Shown piece after piece: positions 22,290 through 33,333 of a DNA stretch of 64,000 nucleotides (positions are counted from its first letter, which is position 1; each line of letters opens with the position of its first letter). Source of the stretch: Porpolomopsis calyptriformis (Eukaryota > Basidiomycota > Agaricomycetes > Agaricales > Hygrophoraceae); contig OX621166.1 of NCBI GenBank assembly GCA_951640195.1, positions 1,418,501-1,482,500 on the forward strand, in the 5' to 3' direction. The position numbers were made by a program, and so were the translations under genes. The notes beneath the pieces are model-generated. The model worked only from the letters and a program-made list of their open reading frames with translations, was not told the origin of the DNA and ran no database searches.

Positions 22290-23640
22290 AAATCAATAAC
22301 TTGGATGCAAAAGCGTTCTTCATTTTCTTGTGCCACACATAGAGTTCCTCCCTGGACAGCCTGGTGATCTCCTTCTCGTGCACCATTTGCTAGTGGGCTA
22401 TCTCCATCTCAGCTGCCATTGTTGCAAGCTTAGCCTGGTGTAAGGCGTGTTCCTCTACTAGCCTTGCTGCAGTACTGAGGGTAATAGTCAGACACAAAAG
22501 TTTGATGTGTATTACCTGATATCTTTGAAGATATTAGAGTCTTGCACCAAGCCCACACCAAGAAGCTTCCTAGTATGCCAATTTTCATAGAGGAAGTCAC
22601 TGGTGTATTTACACAGGCCTTCCATACAGGTCTAGATCAGAATCTGTTAGAGCTTAATGAAGTCACTGTTGTTCTCATTGTCTACTTCTATAATACCCAG
22701 GGATAGGACCGCCTATGCACATTGCGACCATCTGGCATCTTCACAACCCTGTCAGAGCTAACAACAGTAATAGTTATTTTGCTAGAAATCTCCCTGACCT
22801 TTGCAGCGATCTCCTTCTCATTGTGGGATGGAAGTACTTGTAATATTTGAATGTTGTGGTGGGCAATGTCAGAAAGAACTTGAAGAAGAGGTGGAACAGT
22901 AAGCATAAATGAGATGAGCAAGACTCCCAAGCATCACAACCTCCTTGGTCACAGTATCAGCCTTGGCGATGATAGGTATTGTATTGACTTTGGTGTAGAG
23001 TCTGCATATGAACTTGATGTCAATTTGCCTTAAGCTGATGAGGATAGTTGTTAAGCTTGGTATCAGTAGAAAGTGACAGTTGCACAAGTAACCTATTGGC
23101 TAGATGAAATATAGGCTGGTATGAATGCAGTTGTCAATGACCTTGAGTGGATTAATGTGATTTTCCTGCTCTAGATACAAATCAAGGTGCAACTTGATAT
23201 TCTTCAGGAAAGGCTCCCAGCTACATATAGAGGTGTCATATAAATGGGTACAATCTGGGTGGAGGTATGTAAAAAACTATACCTTTCATTGCCATTAACA
23301 AAGTAGCAGAAACCTGCAGTGTCAACAACAATCAGATGTAGACAAACACCATTTTCCTCAATATCTGTGTGGGAAGATAAAGTTGAGAAACAGACATAAC
23401 GATGGAAGGATAGCTAACACACCTGCGCCTATACTTTTGATTGCAACCATTTGGGGCTGCTTGGCCATGGGAGGTAAAGGGTCTCTCAGTAGGTAGAGAG
23501 AGGTATCAAGCCATGTATTAATGAACATAGGCTTGTCCAACTCAGATGCTCCTAAAGTGAAAGAAAAAGTAAGTTTTTGGTAGTGATTAAAAGATAGGGC
23601 ACAAAAATGAACCAATGAATATAACAGTGAACATCATGGC
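22290..23640 (-). pseudogene. Septin pseudogene, main part
   Basis: Septins are GTP-binding proteins that form filaments at the bud neck and septum. Reverse-strand blocks in order: FTVIFIG, intron, GASELDKPMFINTWLDTSLY (P-loop, normally GxxxxGKS, destroyed); DPLPPMAKQPQMVAIKSIGA; intron; IEENGVCLHLIVVDTAGF (G3, normally DTPGFG); SWEPFLKNIKLHLDLYLEQE; IDNCIHTSLYFI; intron; LRQIDIKFICRLYTKVNTIP; IIAKADTVTKE (G4 AKAD intact); REISSKITITVV; GRNVHRRSYPW; and a coiled-coil end with MAAEMEIAH and MVHEKEITRLSREELY. Retained introns show it is not a retrocopy. P-loop loss, stops and frameshifts make it dead. Its first exon is at 30871-30986 on the other side of G2. Septin family is certain; subclass is not. 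Confidence 0.88.
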
Positions 23641-24019
23641 TGTTATGTCAGCAGTGGGACTCAGGTTACTTCAACATAAATCACAAAGAGCTCAGCATAT
23701 AAGCCGAGAGGTGACAACATTAAAGATCAAGACTAGGGTATGTATAAGCATTCTGTACTCTACTTATACTCCACCCAGGTCTGGACCATGATTGTGATAG
23801 CCATAGTGATGATCCATGGAATGGCTGACTAATATGCAGTATTAAGCAGCCTTGCACAGCTACTGCAGAGTTGCTGCGCAGCACATCTTCATCAACTAAT
23901 GGCATTATTACCTCTAATCTAGGGGGGTATAAATAGAAAGATTAGATAAGGAAAGATAAGATAAGATAAACTGAGATAAGGGAAAGTGGTTGAGATGATA
24001 AAATGAAGTGGGCGTAACA
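23641..24019 (-). repeat. 3' LTR of G2
   Basis: 379 bp; on the reverse strand it runs TGTTACGCCC to GACATAACA. It contains five GATAA motifs between about 23943 and 23987 and a TATA-type box. It is preceded on its strand by the purine tract AAAGAGAGGGTGA (24020-24032), shared in similar form by G1, G3 and G4. Confidence 0.92.
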
Positions 24020-24032
24020 TCACCCTCTCTTT

Positions 24033-27000
24033 AAATTCGCGTCCATGCGATGTTTAGAACAGGCATTGGAGATGTCTTAAACAGTCTTGTAATAACCATC
24101 GAGGCGCATAGCAGGGAGAGGATGGGAGATGATACTGATATCACTGACAAATCTCTAGGGCAGACAGAGGAGAAACAAGTTGGTACATTCAGAGTGTTTG
24201 ACCTTGATTATCCAGTCGTAGAACAGCTATAATTGCATTGACAGGGCTAGTCTCATAGATCTATGTTTGACGAGTGACTGAAGGTAAATGAGGGAGGAAG
24301 ATGGAACTGTTGAAATCGCAATTGAGTAGTCGGTCAACTTGTGTAGGATGGAGTGGAATGAGAATGTTCAATGTTGTCACTGACCTTTGGCAGTTTGTAG
24401 TCCTCCCCAGTGGAGTCTGTGATTGGGTCATAAAGACATTTATCAATTCTGAAGAAGTCATCTATTCAAATGATATGCAGCTGGAGTCGAGGAGCTGGTT
24501 GTTCAGAATGGAGAGTATGAAATTCATCCACTAGTTCCTAGGCATTCTTGATGTTCAACTCGGGTTCCCAAGTGTTCTCTTCACTAGTGTAGCCTTTCTA
24601 GTGTACCAAGTATTGAAGTTTTCCTTGTTGCAGACAAGAGTCTAGGATTTCATTGATGAAGTATTCAGAGTTGCCTTCCAGTTGGATTGGAGGAGGGTGC
24701 AGGTTTTTCTGATTTGGAAATGAGGGAGATCAATAAGGAGAGAGGTAGGATTTATTAAAAACTGGATAGAGTCTTAGCTATTCACAGGGGAGTTCAAGTT
24801 TGTAGGCCGAGTGACCAACCTTCTCAATGACCCTGAAGGGACTGAAGCATTTATTGTCAAGCTTCTTCATCAGTCATTTGGTTTTGATATTAGTAGTGGC
24901 TAGCCATACTTTGTCTCCTGGCGAATATTCTTAGGTAGCTCAGACATGTTTGTCATAAGTGGTCTTCATTATTTCATTAGCTCTCCTGAGAGTGGCTTCA
25001 GCTTCCTGATGGACATTGTTTATACAGTTGGTGAATTGAGTCACAGATTCATTTCAGACTTCTCTTGCAGTATCATTTCCTTTCCAGGGGTTCTGACCAT
25101 AATTGATGTAGAAGGGAGTTTGCCATGTAGCTGCATGGACTGAGTTGTTGTATGAGAACTCTGCCAATGTGAGCTATTCCTTCTAATTGTCCTAATAATG
25201 ATTGATGAAGACACAAAGGTATTGTTCAAGTGTCTGGTTCATCTGTTCAGATTGGCTATTAGTCTGGGGGTGGTAAGCTGTAGAAACATTCTGGGAAGTA
25301 CCTAGAAGGAGGAAGAGATCAGTCATGAACTTAGAAATGAATTGTAGATCGCAATTGTGGATGATGCATCGGGGAACACTATGATCTTGAATGATGCAGT
25401 CCTGAATGATTTTCGTGAATCCTTCAGAGTTCAACTCAATGTGAGTAGCTTCAAATTTGACAGCTTTTGAGAAATGATTGATGATTGTGAGGATCACGTT
25501 ATAGCCCTGGCATTCAGGTATAGGGCCAATGAGATCGACTGTGATCATGTCCCAGGGTCAAGTAGGGGGATTGAAGGGGTGCAACAGGGTCTTCACAGGT
25601 AATTGGGATGCCTTGGTTCACTGGCATGTTTCACAACCACAGACATAGGTGTTGACGTCTCTCCTGATGGTGGGCCACCAGTAGTCGTGACACATGGCTT
25701 CGGCAGTTTTGAAGGAGCCATAGTGTCCAGAGAGGGGATTGTCATAGTATTGAGCAATGATTTCACTGTGGAGTGGGGTGTCCTTTGAAACATAAGTCCA
25801 GTCCAGGAAGGTCTTAATACCATTGTCTCAGATTTTCCAACCAGTTTTGTATTTTTCTTGAAGGAGTGTGGCTTGTTTTTCTTTGTTTCGGTATGAATTT
25901 CAGATTCAAGAGTGGAAATTAGTGGGTTCAACTTCATGTTAGAGATCTACAATAAGGTGGTCTGAGGTGGGAAAAAGATTATCCGGGAGTAAGATAATGT
26001 CATTGTTGTCATTCACCCCCCTCTCAAAACCTGATCATCTCAATAGGATATCAGCCTTGGAATTAGCCTTGCTAGCGACATAGTGGAGAGTGAAGTAGTA
26101 GTCCTGGAGCTCCATAAGCTATCTAGCCTGGCATCTATTCAGCTTCTGGGGCAGCTTGAAGTACTGGAGGTTGGTGTGATCCATCTAAACCTCAAAGACT
26201 TACTTAGCAGATAGCAGCCATTTGCGAAACTCCTAGAGTGTAATCATTATTATGAGTAACTTGCAGTCATAGATCTGGTAATTTCATTCTGTGGGGGTAA
26301 AAGCCTTGGAGACATAAGTGATGGGCTTCCAGATGTTATCTTGTTTTTGTGACAGTATAGTGCCCAGTGCGTAGTCCGAAGTATTAGTTTCTACACAGAG
26401 TAAGTCGTTATCATTGGCAATAGAGAGAATGGGAGAAGTGGTAATAATTGTTTTCAGGGTGTCAAAGGTGTCCTGGTATTCAGTAGTCCAGTCAAAGGGA
26501 GCATTTCCAGTTAACCTGTTGAGGGATCGAGCAATCCTAGCAAAATGGTGGATGAATCAACAATAAAAATTGCAGAATCCAAGGAAAGCTTGGACATCTT
26601 GCTTGCATTTGGGGGTTGGCCAGTTAGTAATTCCTTGGACCTTGACAGGGTCCATCTTGATGTGACCTTCAGATATAATAACTCTGAGATACTCCACTTG
26701 TCATTAATCGAAATCACATTTCTCTGGCTTGAGGTAAAGCTTATGCTCATGGAGTGTGGTCATGACTTCGTAAACATGTTAGTGATGTGTCTCAAGGTCC
26801 TTGTCGAAGATAAGGGTATCATCTATGTAGGCCAAGGTGTGTCCTTCAATGATTTGGGTGTGGAAGGTATCATTTATCATGTTCTGGAATGTAGCAGGCA
26901 AATTGGTGAGACTAAAGAATATGACTAATGGTTCGAATAGGCCATGATTGGTTCAGAATGCAGCCTTGTGTTCATCTTCTTCCTTGATCTGGACATTGTT

Positions 27001-28443
27001 GTATCCCCAATGAACGTCTAGCTTGGTAAAATAGCAAGTGTTCTGCAGGGTATTAATTAATTCATTGATTAGAGGGAGGGGGCATTAGTTTTTGACAGTC
27101 ATGTCATTAAACTTTTGGTAATCCTAGATAGGGTGTAGTTGACCATCCTTCTTAATGAAGAAGAAAGGGGAAGCGATGGGAGAGATGGATTTATGAATCC
27201 ATCCAGTGTAGAGATTTTCTTCCAAGAATTTGTCTAGTTAGGCACATTCATCCATAGAAAGAGGGTAGACCTTGCAGTTGAGCTTCTCTTCAGTTCCAGG
27301 GAGAAGTTTAATCACATGATCCCAGGGATGACTTGGAGGGAGTTCATCAAAGTCTTCCTTGGTGAAGATGTCTTGGAATTTATAGAGGTATTCAGGCACA
27401 ATTTCTTTCCATGTGTGGTCCTTCTTCTGGGCTTCCCAGGCCTTGATCGCGAGATCCTGTGATTTTGTTCCCATCAAATGAATTTGAATGGCAGGGTTGA
27501 AGTCGACTATGAGCAGATGGTCACCATCCTCAAGAATTAATTTGTTAATGTTAACGGAGTCTAGGAAAGGAGTGGGATGACAATCGGGGGGGCATCGATT
27601 AAGAATCAGAGAGTTCACCTTCCAATCAATGGAGGGATTGTGAATCTTTAATCAATCGTGTCCAAGGAAGATCTGAGATTTGCTGAGCTTTGTGATACCA
27701 AAGTTGATCCATTTGACATGAGTGCCAACCTTGAGCTCAAGCGTGACCATTTTGGAGATGGGCCCTTCAGAATTGGGTTGTCCATCAGCGTTGTGTACTA
27801 CAATAGGTTGGGCAAGCTTAGTTGTGTGGAGGTTATTTTCACAGATGTACTTGATGTCAATACATAAACCTTCACAACCATTGTCAATGAGAGTAGTCAT
27901 GAGGTGTTCAATACAATTATCCAGGGTAGTGATGATAGTTTTAAGAGTCAATTGATTCCTTGAGCCAGAGCCACAAATGAACATGTGAGGTTCCTTAAGT
28001 TCATAGAGAGCTTGGATAGTGTTCTCTGTTGTGAGGGCACTAATTTGATCGATTGTGGTCTGAGTCATCTCTGGCGATTAGGTGGGGTGAGACTATTTCT
28101 GAAGAATTGGGATTGCTTGATTAGCCTGTTCCTTAATAGCGTTAACGAAATCCAAGGGGGAAGAAAGAGAGTCAATGTCAACTGGATTGACAGAAAGGAG
28201 AGACAATGATTCCAGAATGGGAGGAGCAGGGGGTTCAGGGCACTCAGTATTCACATCTGGCATAGACAGTGGGGGACAAATTTCATTGATGGACTTGTTA
28301 GTATCAAGTATTGTACATGCCATCGTAGTAGTATAAGGAAGAGAAAGGGGGGAAGGAGTAACAAAAGGGGTGTCTGATACTGTCTGTTCACAATGCCAAA
28401 GCAAACATGATTCTGTCAAATAGAGTAAGTGCATCTCTATCAA
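24033..28443 (-). pseudogene. G2 pol (protease, RT, RNase H, integrase, chromodomain), decayed
   Basis: Aligns by eye to the G1 pol along its whole length. Protease region near 27652-28068 reads LIDNGCEGLC where G1 has LVDSGCEGSC, so the DSG triad is altered to DNG. RT keeps YIDD near 26850. RNase H is near 26030-26500, integrase near 25190-25940 with STAYHPQTNSQSEQMNQTL, and a chromodomain lies near 24535-24720. The post-chromodomain tail is recognisable down to about 24040 (YETSPVNAI, RLDNQG, SPCYAPRWLL). Many stops and frameshifts, mostly transitions relative to G1. It is much older than G1. Confidence 0.9.
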
Positions 28444-28449
28444 CTATCA

Positions 28450-29480
28450 CTAAAATGGTGATCATGTGAGTTGGGGGTGGGTTCATCGATACTGTGTTCC
28501 TCTGCAGAAAGGAAGTTCATTAGCTCTGAAATCTTGTCGATAGTTAATTCATACTGAAGGGTATGAGCGTTGACCTTCTTGAGCTCTTAGGGACAGTCCC
28601 AGTGGAAATGTCCAACTTGACCACAATTGTAACACTGATTAGTCTGACGCGTCTTACTCAAGTCCATCGGTAATCCCTAGCCACCATAGATGATGCCTGA
28701 TAGTACCTGTTTATCTTGAGGGGGTGGAGGATGGAAATGTGGACCTGGGGGATGGAAAGACAGGTGAGTAGGAGGGGCTGATGGGCATTGGAGATATTCC
28801 TGATTGCGGAAATGTTCTAGGAGTTGACCAATGGCTATAACCTTCTGATAGTACTTGGGGTAGGTGGTGGGGAGTGGGGGCAACATATAAATTTGATGAA
28901 TAATATCCTGGCAGACATTCTTCTCAACAATCCTGATACATTCTTTATCCTGGCCAACAAGGCCAGCTTGGTGAAACAAGAGTTCCAACTTAACGAAGTA
29001 ATCTATAATACCCAAATGTCCTTGCAAGAAGTGTTTGACTTCCTCTCAAGCACATTACTCTGTGGCATGGTCAGTAAAAACTGTGTCCAAGACATCCACG
29101 AAGTCTTTCCATGGGCTAAGGGGGATGAGATTGCTGGTGACAGTATCTGTTCAACCAAAGTACGTGTCCACATACTGTTAGGCCCACTTGGTGGCAATAC
29201 CTTCCTTCATGTAGGACAGGGTGACCAGAATCATCTTCTCTGGGTCAGTGATTTCGCTGCCACAAAGGAAGATGATAACCTGGCGGAACCAATTCTTGTA
29301 AAGTTTTTTGTCACTATTGAAGATGTCGGGCTGAGTGAGTTTGATCGTTTTAGAGATGGAGGCTATGGGTGTTATTTGTGGGGGAGGAAGTGGATTCGGG
29401 TTCAAAGGTGGAGATGAAGAAGGAGGTGGAGAGGAATGAGGGGCAGGATTTAGTTCAGAGGGCAGAGGAGACTCACTCAA
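28450..29480 (-). pseudogene. G2 gag, decayed
   Basis: Starts near ATG 29478-29480 with a serine/proline-rich N-terminus (SELNPAPHSSPPP), then KLTQPDIFNSDKKLYKNW, LVTLSYMKEGIATKWA, and a zinc knuckle CYNCGQVGHFHWDC (CX2CX4HX4C) near 28610-28655. It is parallel to G1 gag. Frameshifts and stops occur after KWA and in the middle. Where G1 has overlapping stop and start (ATGA), G2 reads ATAG. Confidence 0.85.
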
Positions 29481-29761
29481 TGGAGGAGAGTCTTTCAGTT
29501 TCCTGGGGGGGTCTAGGAGCAGTCATTGTGCGGAGGTTGATGCACTCACTTTTGCGGGAGTGGATGATGAGCAAGAGAGAGGTGGCGGGGTCCGGAGAAA
29601 GTGGGGGCATCCAAACACAAAAGGTGAAGGTGTTTCTGTGGGTCATGGAGTGGGGAGAGTAGTGGGTCTGAGAATGGAGAAGACAGAGGGAGTTAAGGGA
29701 TCAAGGATCTGAGATAATAAGGGTGAGTGTATCTCAGAATTTTTAATGGCATCCTGGAACT

Positions 29762-30202
29762 CTAATTTGTTGTCTGTGAGCCCGAAGCTTGGGCATCAGT
29801 AGCCTGGGCAGGGAGGCATAGTGGAAGGTTATCCTGGATGTGAATCTCTCTCATGTGACTAGAGGATCTGTGATGATAGAAGACATGGATGGAAGAGGCA
29901 AGAAAGTTGGCAATAAGTACTGGAGAATGAAATATTCTGACATGAACGCAGTTAAATGTACATGGTTTGATTTCGAGAAAGGGGTCGAGACCATCTAAAG
30001 AATCCGGGGGCGAGGGAGTAGTGTAAAACAAGTCTAAAGAAAGCGAGGAATGGGACGAGGCAAGGGAAAGGTTGGCAGAGAGGGGAGTGGTGATGTCGAA
30101 TGCAAGGTAGGAAAACTCGAGCATAAGAGCATTGAGTTGGTCCTGGTTGATATCTAGGGTATCAATGGCTTGCTGTTCTGAGTAGCTGATAAGCTGACTC
30201 AT
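29762..30202 (-). CDS. G2 leader ORF, 146 aa, conserved with G1
   Basis: Open frame between the primer site and gag, starting at ATG 30200-30202 (MSQLISYSEQQ). It aligns with the G1 leader frame at 33334-33777: both have SELIS/SQLIS near the start, a serine/proline-rich middle, a VxVRVH/VHVRIF stretch, and end near REIH. Homology extends slightly upstream of the ATG (HQPPQAS against PEPHQAS), so this ATG may not be the original start. It could be a gag N-terminal extension or a separate accessory protein. Function unknown. Confidence 0.5.
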   Translation of the reverse strand: MSQLISYSEQQAIDTLDINQDQLNALMLEFSYLAFDITTPLSANLSLASSHSSLSLDLFYTTPSPPDSLDGLDPFLEIKPCTFNCVHVRIFHSPVLIANFLASSIHVFYHHRSSSHMREIHIQDNLPLCLPAQATDAQASGSQTTN

Positions 30203-30478
30203 TGAAGCCTGAGGGGGTTGATGTGGGGGGGAGTAGGATAGAGGTAGGGTGGAAGAAGATCAATCCAGAGTGGTGGTTATGCCTAGTACTATGCAAGGAT
30301 GCCGAAGCATCTCTCATAATTTCCAGAGTGAAAGAGGAAGGGTTGGTTGAGGGGGAGCCTGTTGAAATTTTGGGGTGGCAACAGTAATGGCCTTTATCTG
30401 GTATCCCAAAACAAAGGTGGTTGGTGTCAGATGAAGATTGACCAGCAGCTTTTGTGAAGAGAAGTGAGGTGAGAAGAG

Positions 30479-30490
30479 AGTCTTGATCTT
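30479..30490 (-). other. Self-primer binding site of G2
   Basis: On the element strand, aagatcaagact lies seven bases after the LTR. It is the exact reverse complement of agtcttgatctt inside the LTR (forward coordinates 30574-30585), about 30 bases after a TATA-type box (tataag, 30614-30619 reversed). This is the arrangement of Tf1/sushi elements, where the first bases of the RNA prime its own reverse transcription. Confidence 0.8.
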
Positions 30491-30496
30491 CTATTA

Positions 30497-30870
30497 TGTT
30501 GGCAGTGGGACTCAGGTTGCTTTGATGTAAATTACAAAGAAGTTAGTGCATAAGCTGAGAGGTAACAACATTAAAGATCAAGACTGGGGTATGTACAAGC
30601 ATTCTGTATTCTACTTATACTCCACCCAGGTCTGGACTATGATTGTGATAGCCACGGCAATGATCCATGGAACAGCTGACTAATATGTAGTATTGAGTAG
30701 CCTTGTGTAGCTACTGCAGAGTTGCTACGCAGCACATCTTCATCAACCAATGGCATTATCACCTCTAATCTAGGGGGATATAAATAGAAAGATTAGATAA
30801 GGAAAGATAAGATAAGATAAACTGAGATAAGGGAAAGTGGTTGAGACGACAAAATGAAGTGGGTATAACA
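30497..30870 (-). repeat. 5' LTR of G2
   Basis: 374 bp, same family as 23641-24019. GATAA cluster at about 30790-30834. The predicted RNA start agtcttgatc corresponds to forward position 30585. Followed by atagc, the decayed target duplicate. Confidence 0.92.
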
Positions 30871-30986
30871 ATAGCCTTGCAAGTAACTGCTAGAGGCACG
30901 GTAGGGTGCATTGGCAGATAGAAGGGATTAATAGTGTTGACTGGAGGAGAGAGCTTACTTTTGTAAGAGGAAGGGTAAGACTCCAT
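30871..30986 (-). pseudogene. Septin pseudogene, first exon
   Basis: Reverse-strand start ATG 30984-30986 (MESYPSSYKSKLSPPV), continuing through NPFYLPMHPTVPLAV to KAI at the G2 boundary. It joins the reading at 23640 (AMMFTVIFIG) just before the P-loop exon. The G2 target duplication lies exactly between the two parts, so this is one gene split by G2. Confidence 0.75.
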
Positions 30987-31690
30987 ATCTGAGGTGAGAA
31001 AAGCCAGTTTACTTTACATTTATTTGGGCAGAGATGACCTAAGCAATAGTTATTGAGCTATTGAGGCATGAATGTTTTCCAATCATCTAAGACTGTAATG
31101 CAGTCAGAACATTGTATACTGAATAGTGCAGCAAATTTTGAGCAAGGGACAAAGGATAATGTGGACTAGATGATGACATGAGTTGCTCTCCAATAAAGAT
31201 GAGCAGGGTCTTGAATATACATAACCAATAACATGCACATTCATACTAATGTCTCTGTTTCAGTAGAAGTGTTGAAGATGGCTTTAATTGGTGTGTCAGC
31301 ATGGGATTGATCCATGGTTCATATGTCACACTAGATTGGTCCAATTCCCATACAATTTCTCTGTCTCAATGTCAGACTGCCAGCTTTGGTGTTAGCTCCT
31401 GTTACATCCACTACTCAAGTACCTTCAAAACTTTAAAGTCCTGATAGATAGACATGCCTGTACCAGTGCTAATTGGCTCATAATGAAGGTTATGGAATGA
31501 TTAAATGAGTAGTAGGCTTAATACAATGGACACTGCTTTAGAAATTAGCATATCGCGTTGACTACAACATATAGATATAAGAAACTTAATTTATCCTTAT
31601 TAAAGGTACATATTAATCCAAACATATAGCAAGAGATCCATCACAGATGTCCACAAAGTGCATGGCTATGAGATGCTATAAGTGCCAGAT
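30987..31690. other. Spacer without recognisable gene
   Basis: AT-rich sequence between the septin start and the coiled-coil relic. Only short frames, nothing recognisable. Confidence 0.5.
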
Positions 31691-31699
31691 GATGTCATG

Positions 31700-32262
31700 T
31701 AGTGAAAAGGATGTACTTCCTTGTGACTTAATATTAACAGGCCCAGGAGGTCCAGTGCTAGGAAGCAACAAGATCTCCTTGTGGTGACTCTTGCTTATGA
31801 CCTAGCAAACATGGGAAACATGTAGATTAGCAGTTTGCAGTTTCCTTTCTACTAGCTTCACCTTCATGTGATAAACTCTAGCCTGCATTTGTACCTCTCA
31901 AAATCGTGAATCTGCAAGCTCCCTCTCTAGCTGAAGGGTGTCTTGCTTAGCAGCAGCAGCCTCTAGCAACCGAATGGCTTCCTCAATAGTTGTCAGAATA
32001 GGAATGATCTATGATCAGGGTTATCGAGAGAGAACATCATGTGCAAAGAAAATGGGCTTACTCTTATAGCATCAAAGATGGGAGAAAATGTGTCAAGATC
32101 AACATCATTGGTGGCCAGATCTTCAGGGAACTGGATCATTGGGGCAGGGGAAGAACATCCTGAAAGACTGTGGAAAGACTCGTTAACCTGTTGAGAAGAA
32201 GAATCAGTGTTTATGTTTGAATTAATCTCTAGTGAAGTCCTAGGAGAAATCTGAGTGGTCAT
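31700..32262 (-). pseudogene. Unknown coiled-coil protein relic
   Basis: Reverse-strand start ATG 32260-32262 (MTTQISPRTSLEINS), serine-rich, then QFPEDLATNDVDLDTFSPIF to about 32065, an apparent intron, and a helical region with IEEAIRLLEAAAAKQDTLQL, ERELADSRF and QARVYHMKVKLVERKLQTAN near 31830-31975. Stops follow SRF and SHVC. The heptad-like charged region suggests a coiled coil. Family not recognised. Confidence 0.45.
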
Positions 32263-32479
32263 GATGGTTGATGCTCAAAGGAGAATCATATGATACTAAC
32301 CTTCAAACTTTTATAGCCAAGGTGGTACTGACCAGCAACTCAAGTGACACTTATCATCCTCAATGCCACGATGCTCAAGGTGCAGGAGAAAATTCAAGTC
32401 CCATGAAACTGTGATATGCCATTTGAACTAACCACAGTCACCCTGTGCTAACCTCATTGATGATTTGGTCACTGTCTCA

Positions 32480-32707
32480 CAACAATTATGACTACCCAAA
32501 TGCCGTTGAATATTAGCTAGAGATGATCCCCATAACCTTATGAGTAATGACATTCAAGATGATCCACTGGAGGTTAATCATAGACAGTTCTTTAATGATT
32601 TCCCTCCTGTTCATTCTGACTCTGATGCTGCACCTGAGGTCTATAAGGAGTTTCCTGGAGCTACAAAAGTGTAGGGCTCTGGATCTACTTTTATGAACAA
32701 GTACTAG
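32480..32707 (+). pseudogene. Plavaka-B transposase, N-terminal piece
   Basis: Reads DDPLEVNHRQFFNDFPPVHS then EVYKEFPGATKV and GSGSTFMNKY, the acidic N-terminal region of Plavaka transposases. It is cut at the ACTAG target of G1 and resumes at 39971. One in-frame stop is visible after GATKV. Confidence 0.75.
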
Positions 32708-33109
32708 TGTTACGATACATTCATTCTTTTTCATTTTTATCTTATCTTATCGCAGTCTATCTAATCTTATCTCATTCATTCATCACCTTCCTTATCTCGT
32801 CGTCTATCTCGTCTCTCCCTGGTCACTTGTGACCGTGACTGTCACTGTCACGCACGAGCGACTTCTGCCATTGGTCGGCAATGACGCCATCCGCAGTTGC
32901 TCAGTCATCCGCAGCAGCTGAATCAGCCGTTCCATGGATCGCCGTTGAGTCGTAGGATTCAAACTCAGAACATAGATAAATAGCGTAGCTAGAGTTTGTA
33001 TCCTTAGTTTCGATCTCAACATAGACACCCCCCCCTTGTCACTCGACTAGGATCTTTGTTCTATCCGTTGACCCCCTAAAGCCAACCGAAAGATCACTGC
33101 GCCTTAACA
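32708..33109 (+). repeat. 5' LTR of G1
   Basis: 402 bp, TGTTACGATA to GCGCCTTAACA. Contains TTATC (GATAA) repeats at about 32736-32795 and TGTGAC/GTCAC repeats at 32825-32852. Confidence 0.96.
32975..33016 (+). promoter_or_regulatory. G1 TATA box and predicted RNA 5' end
   Basis: gataaata at 32975-32982, then agtttcgatct at 33006-33016 about 28 bases later. The second motif is the exact complement of the primer site at 33112-33122, which places the RNA start there, so U5 is about 94 nt. Confidence 0.75.
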
Positions 33110-33111
33110 GA

Positions 33112-33122
33112 AGATCGAAACT
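33112..33122 (+). other. Self-primer binding site of G1
   Basis: agatcgaaact, two bases after the LTR, is an 11-nt perfect reverse complement of the predicted RNA 5' end (33006-33016). Tf1 of fission yeast uses an 11-nt self-primer in the same place. No TGG-type tRNA primer site is present here. Confidence 0.85.
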
Positions 33123-33333
33123 GAACTCTTTCCCTCTGCTTTTCTCCGCAACAGTCCCTGGCCAAGATTCGTCTGACAGCGCCCGTCATTGTTTGATCCG
33201 TCAGACAAGGACCGTCGTTGTTGCCTTGGAATCCCCACCCAGGCTCCCCCTGCAGGCCAACCTCTCTTGTTCAGTGAACCACGGGTGACTCTGACATCCC
33301 CGCACGGTAATTGATTCGACCACCACTCTGGCC

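Larger units (their letters stand above)
23641..30870 (-). mobile_element. G2: full-length but decayed chromodomain Gypsy element
   Basis: Reverse-strand Ty3/Gypsy element with LTRs at 23641-24019 and 30497-30870 and a near-perfect target duplication, atggc (23636-23640) and atagc (30871-30875), which differ by one transition. It sits in the first exon region of the septin gene. Order on its own strand: LTR, self-primer site, leader frame, gag, pol, polypurine tract, LTR. Coding is riddled with stops. It belongs to the same lineage as G1, G3 and G4. Confidence 0.92.
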
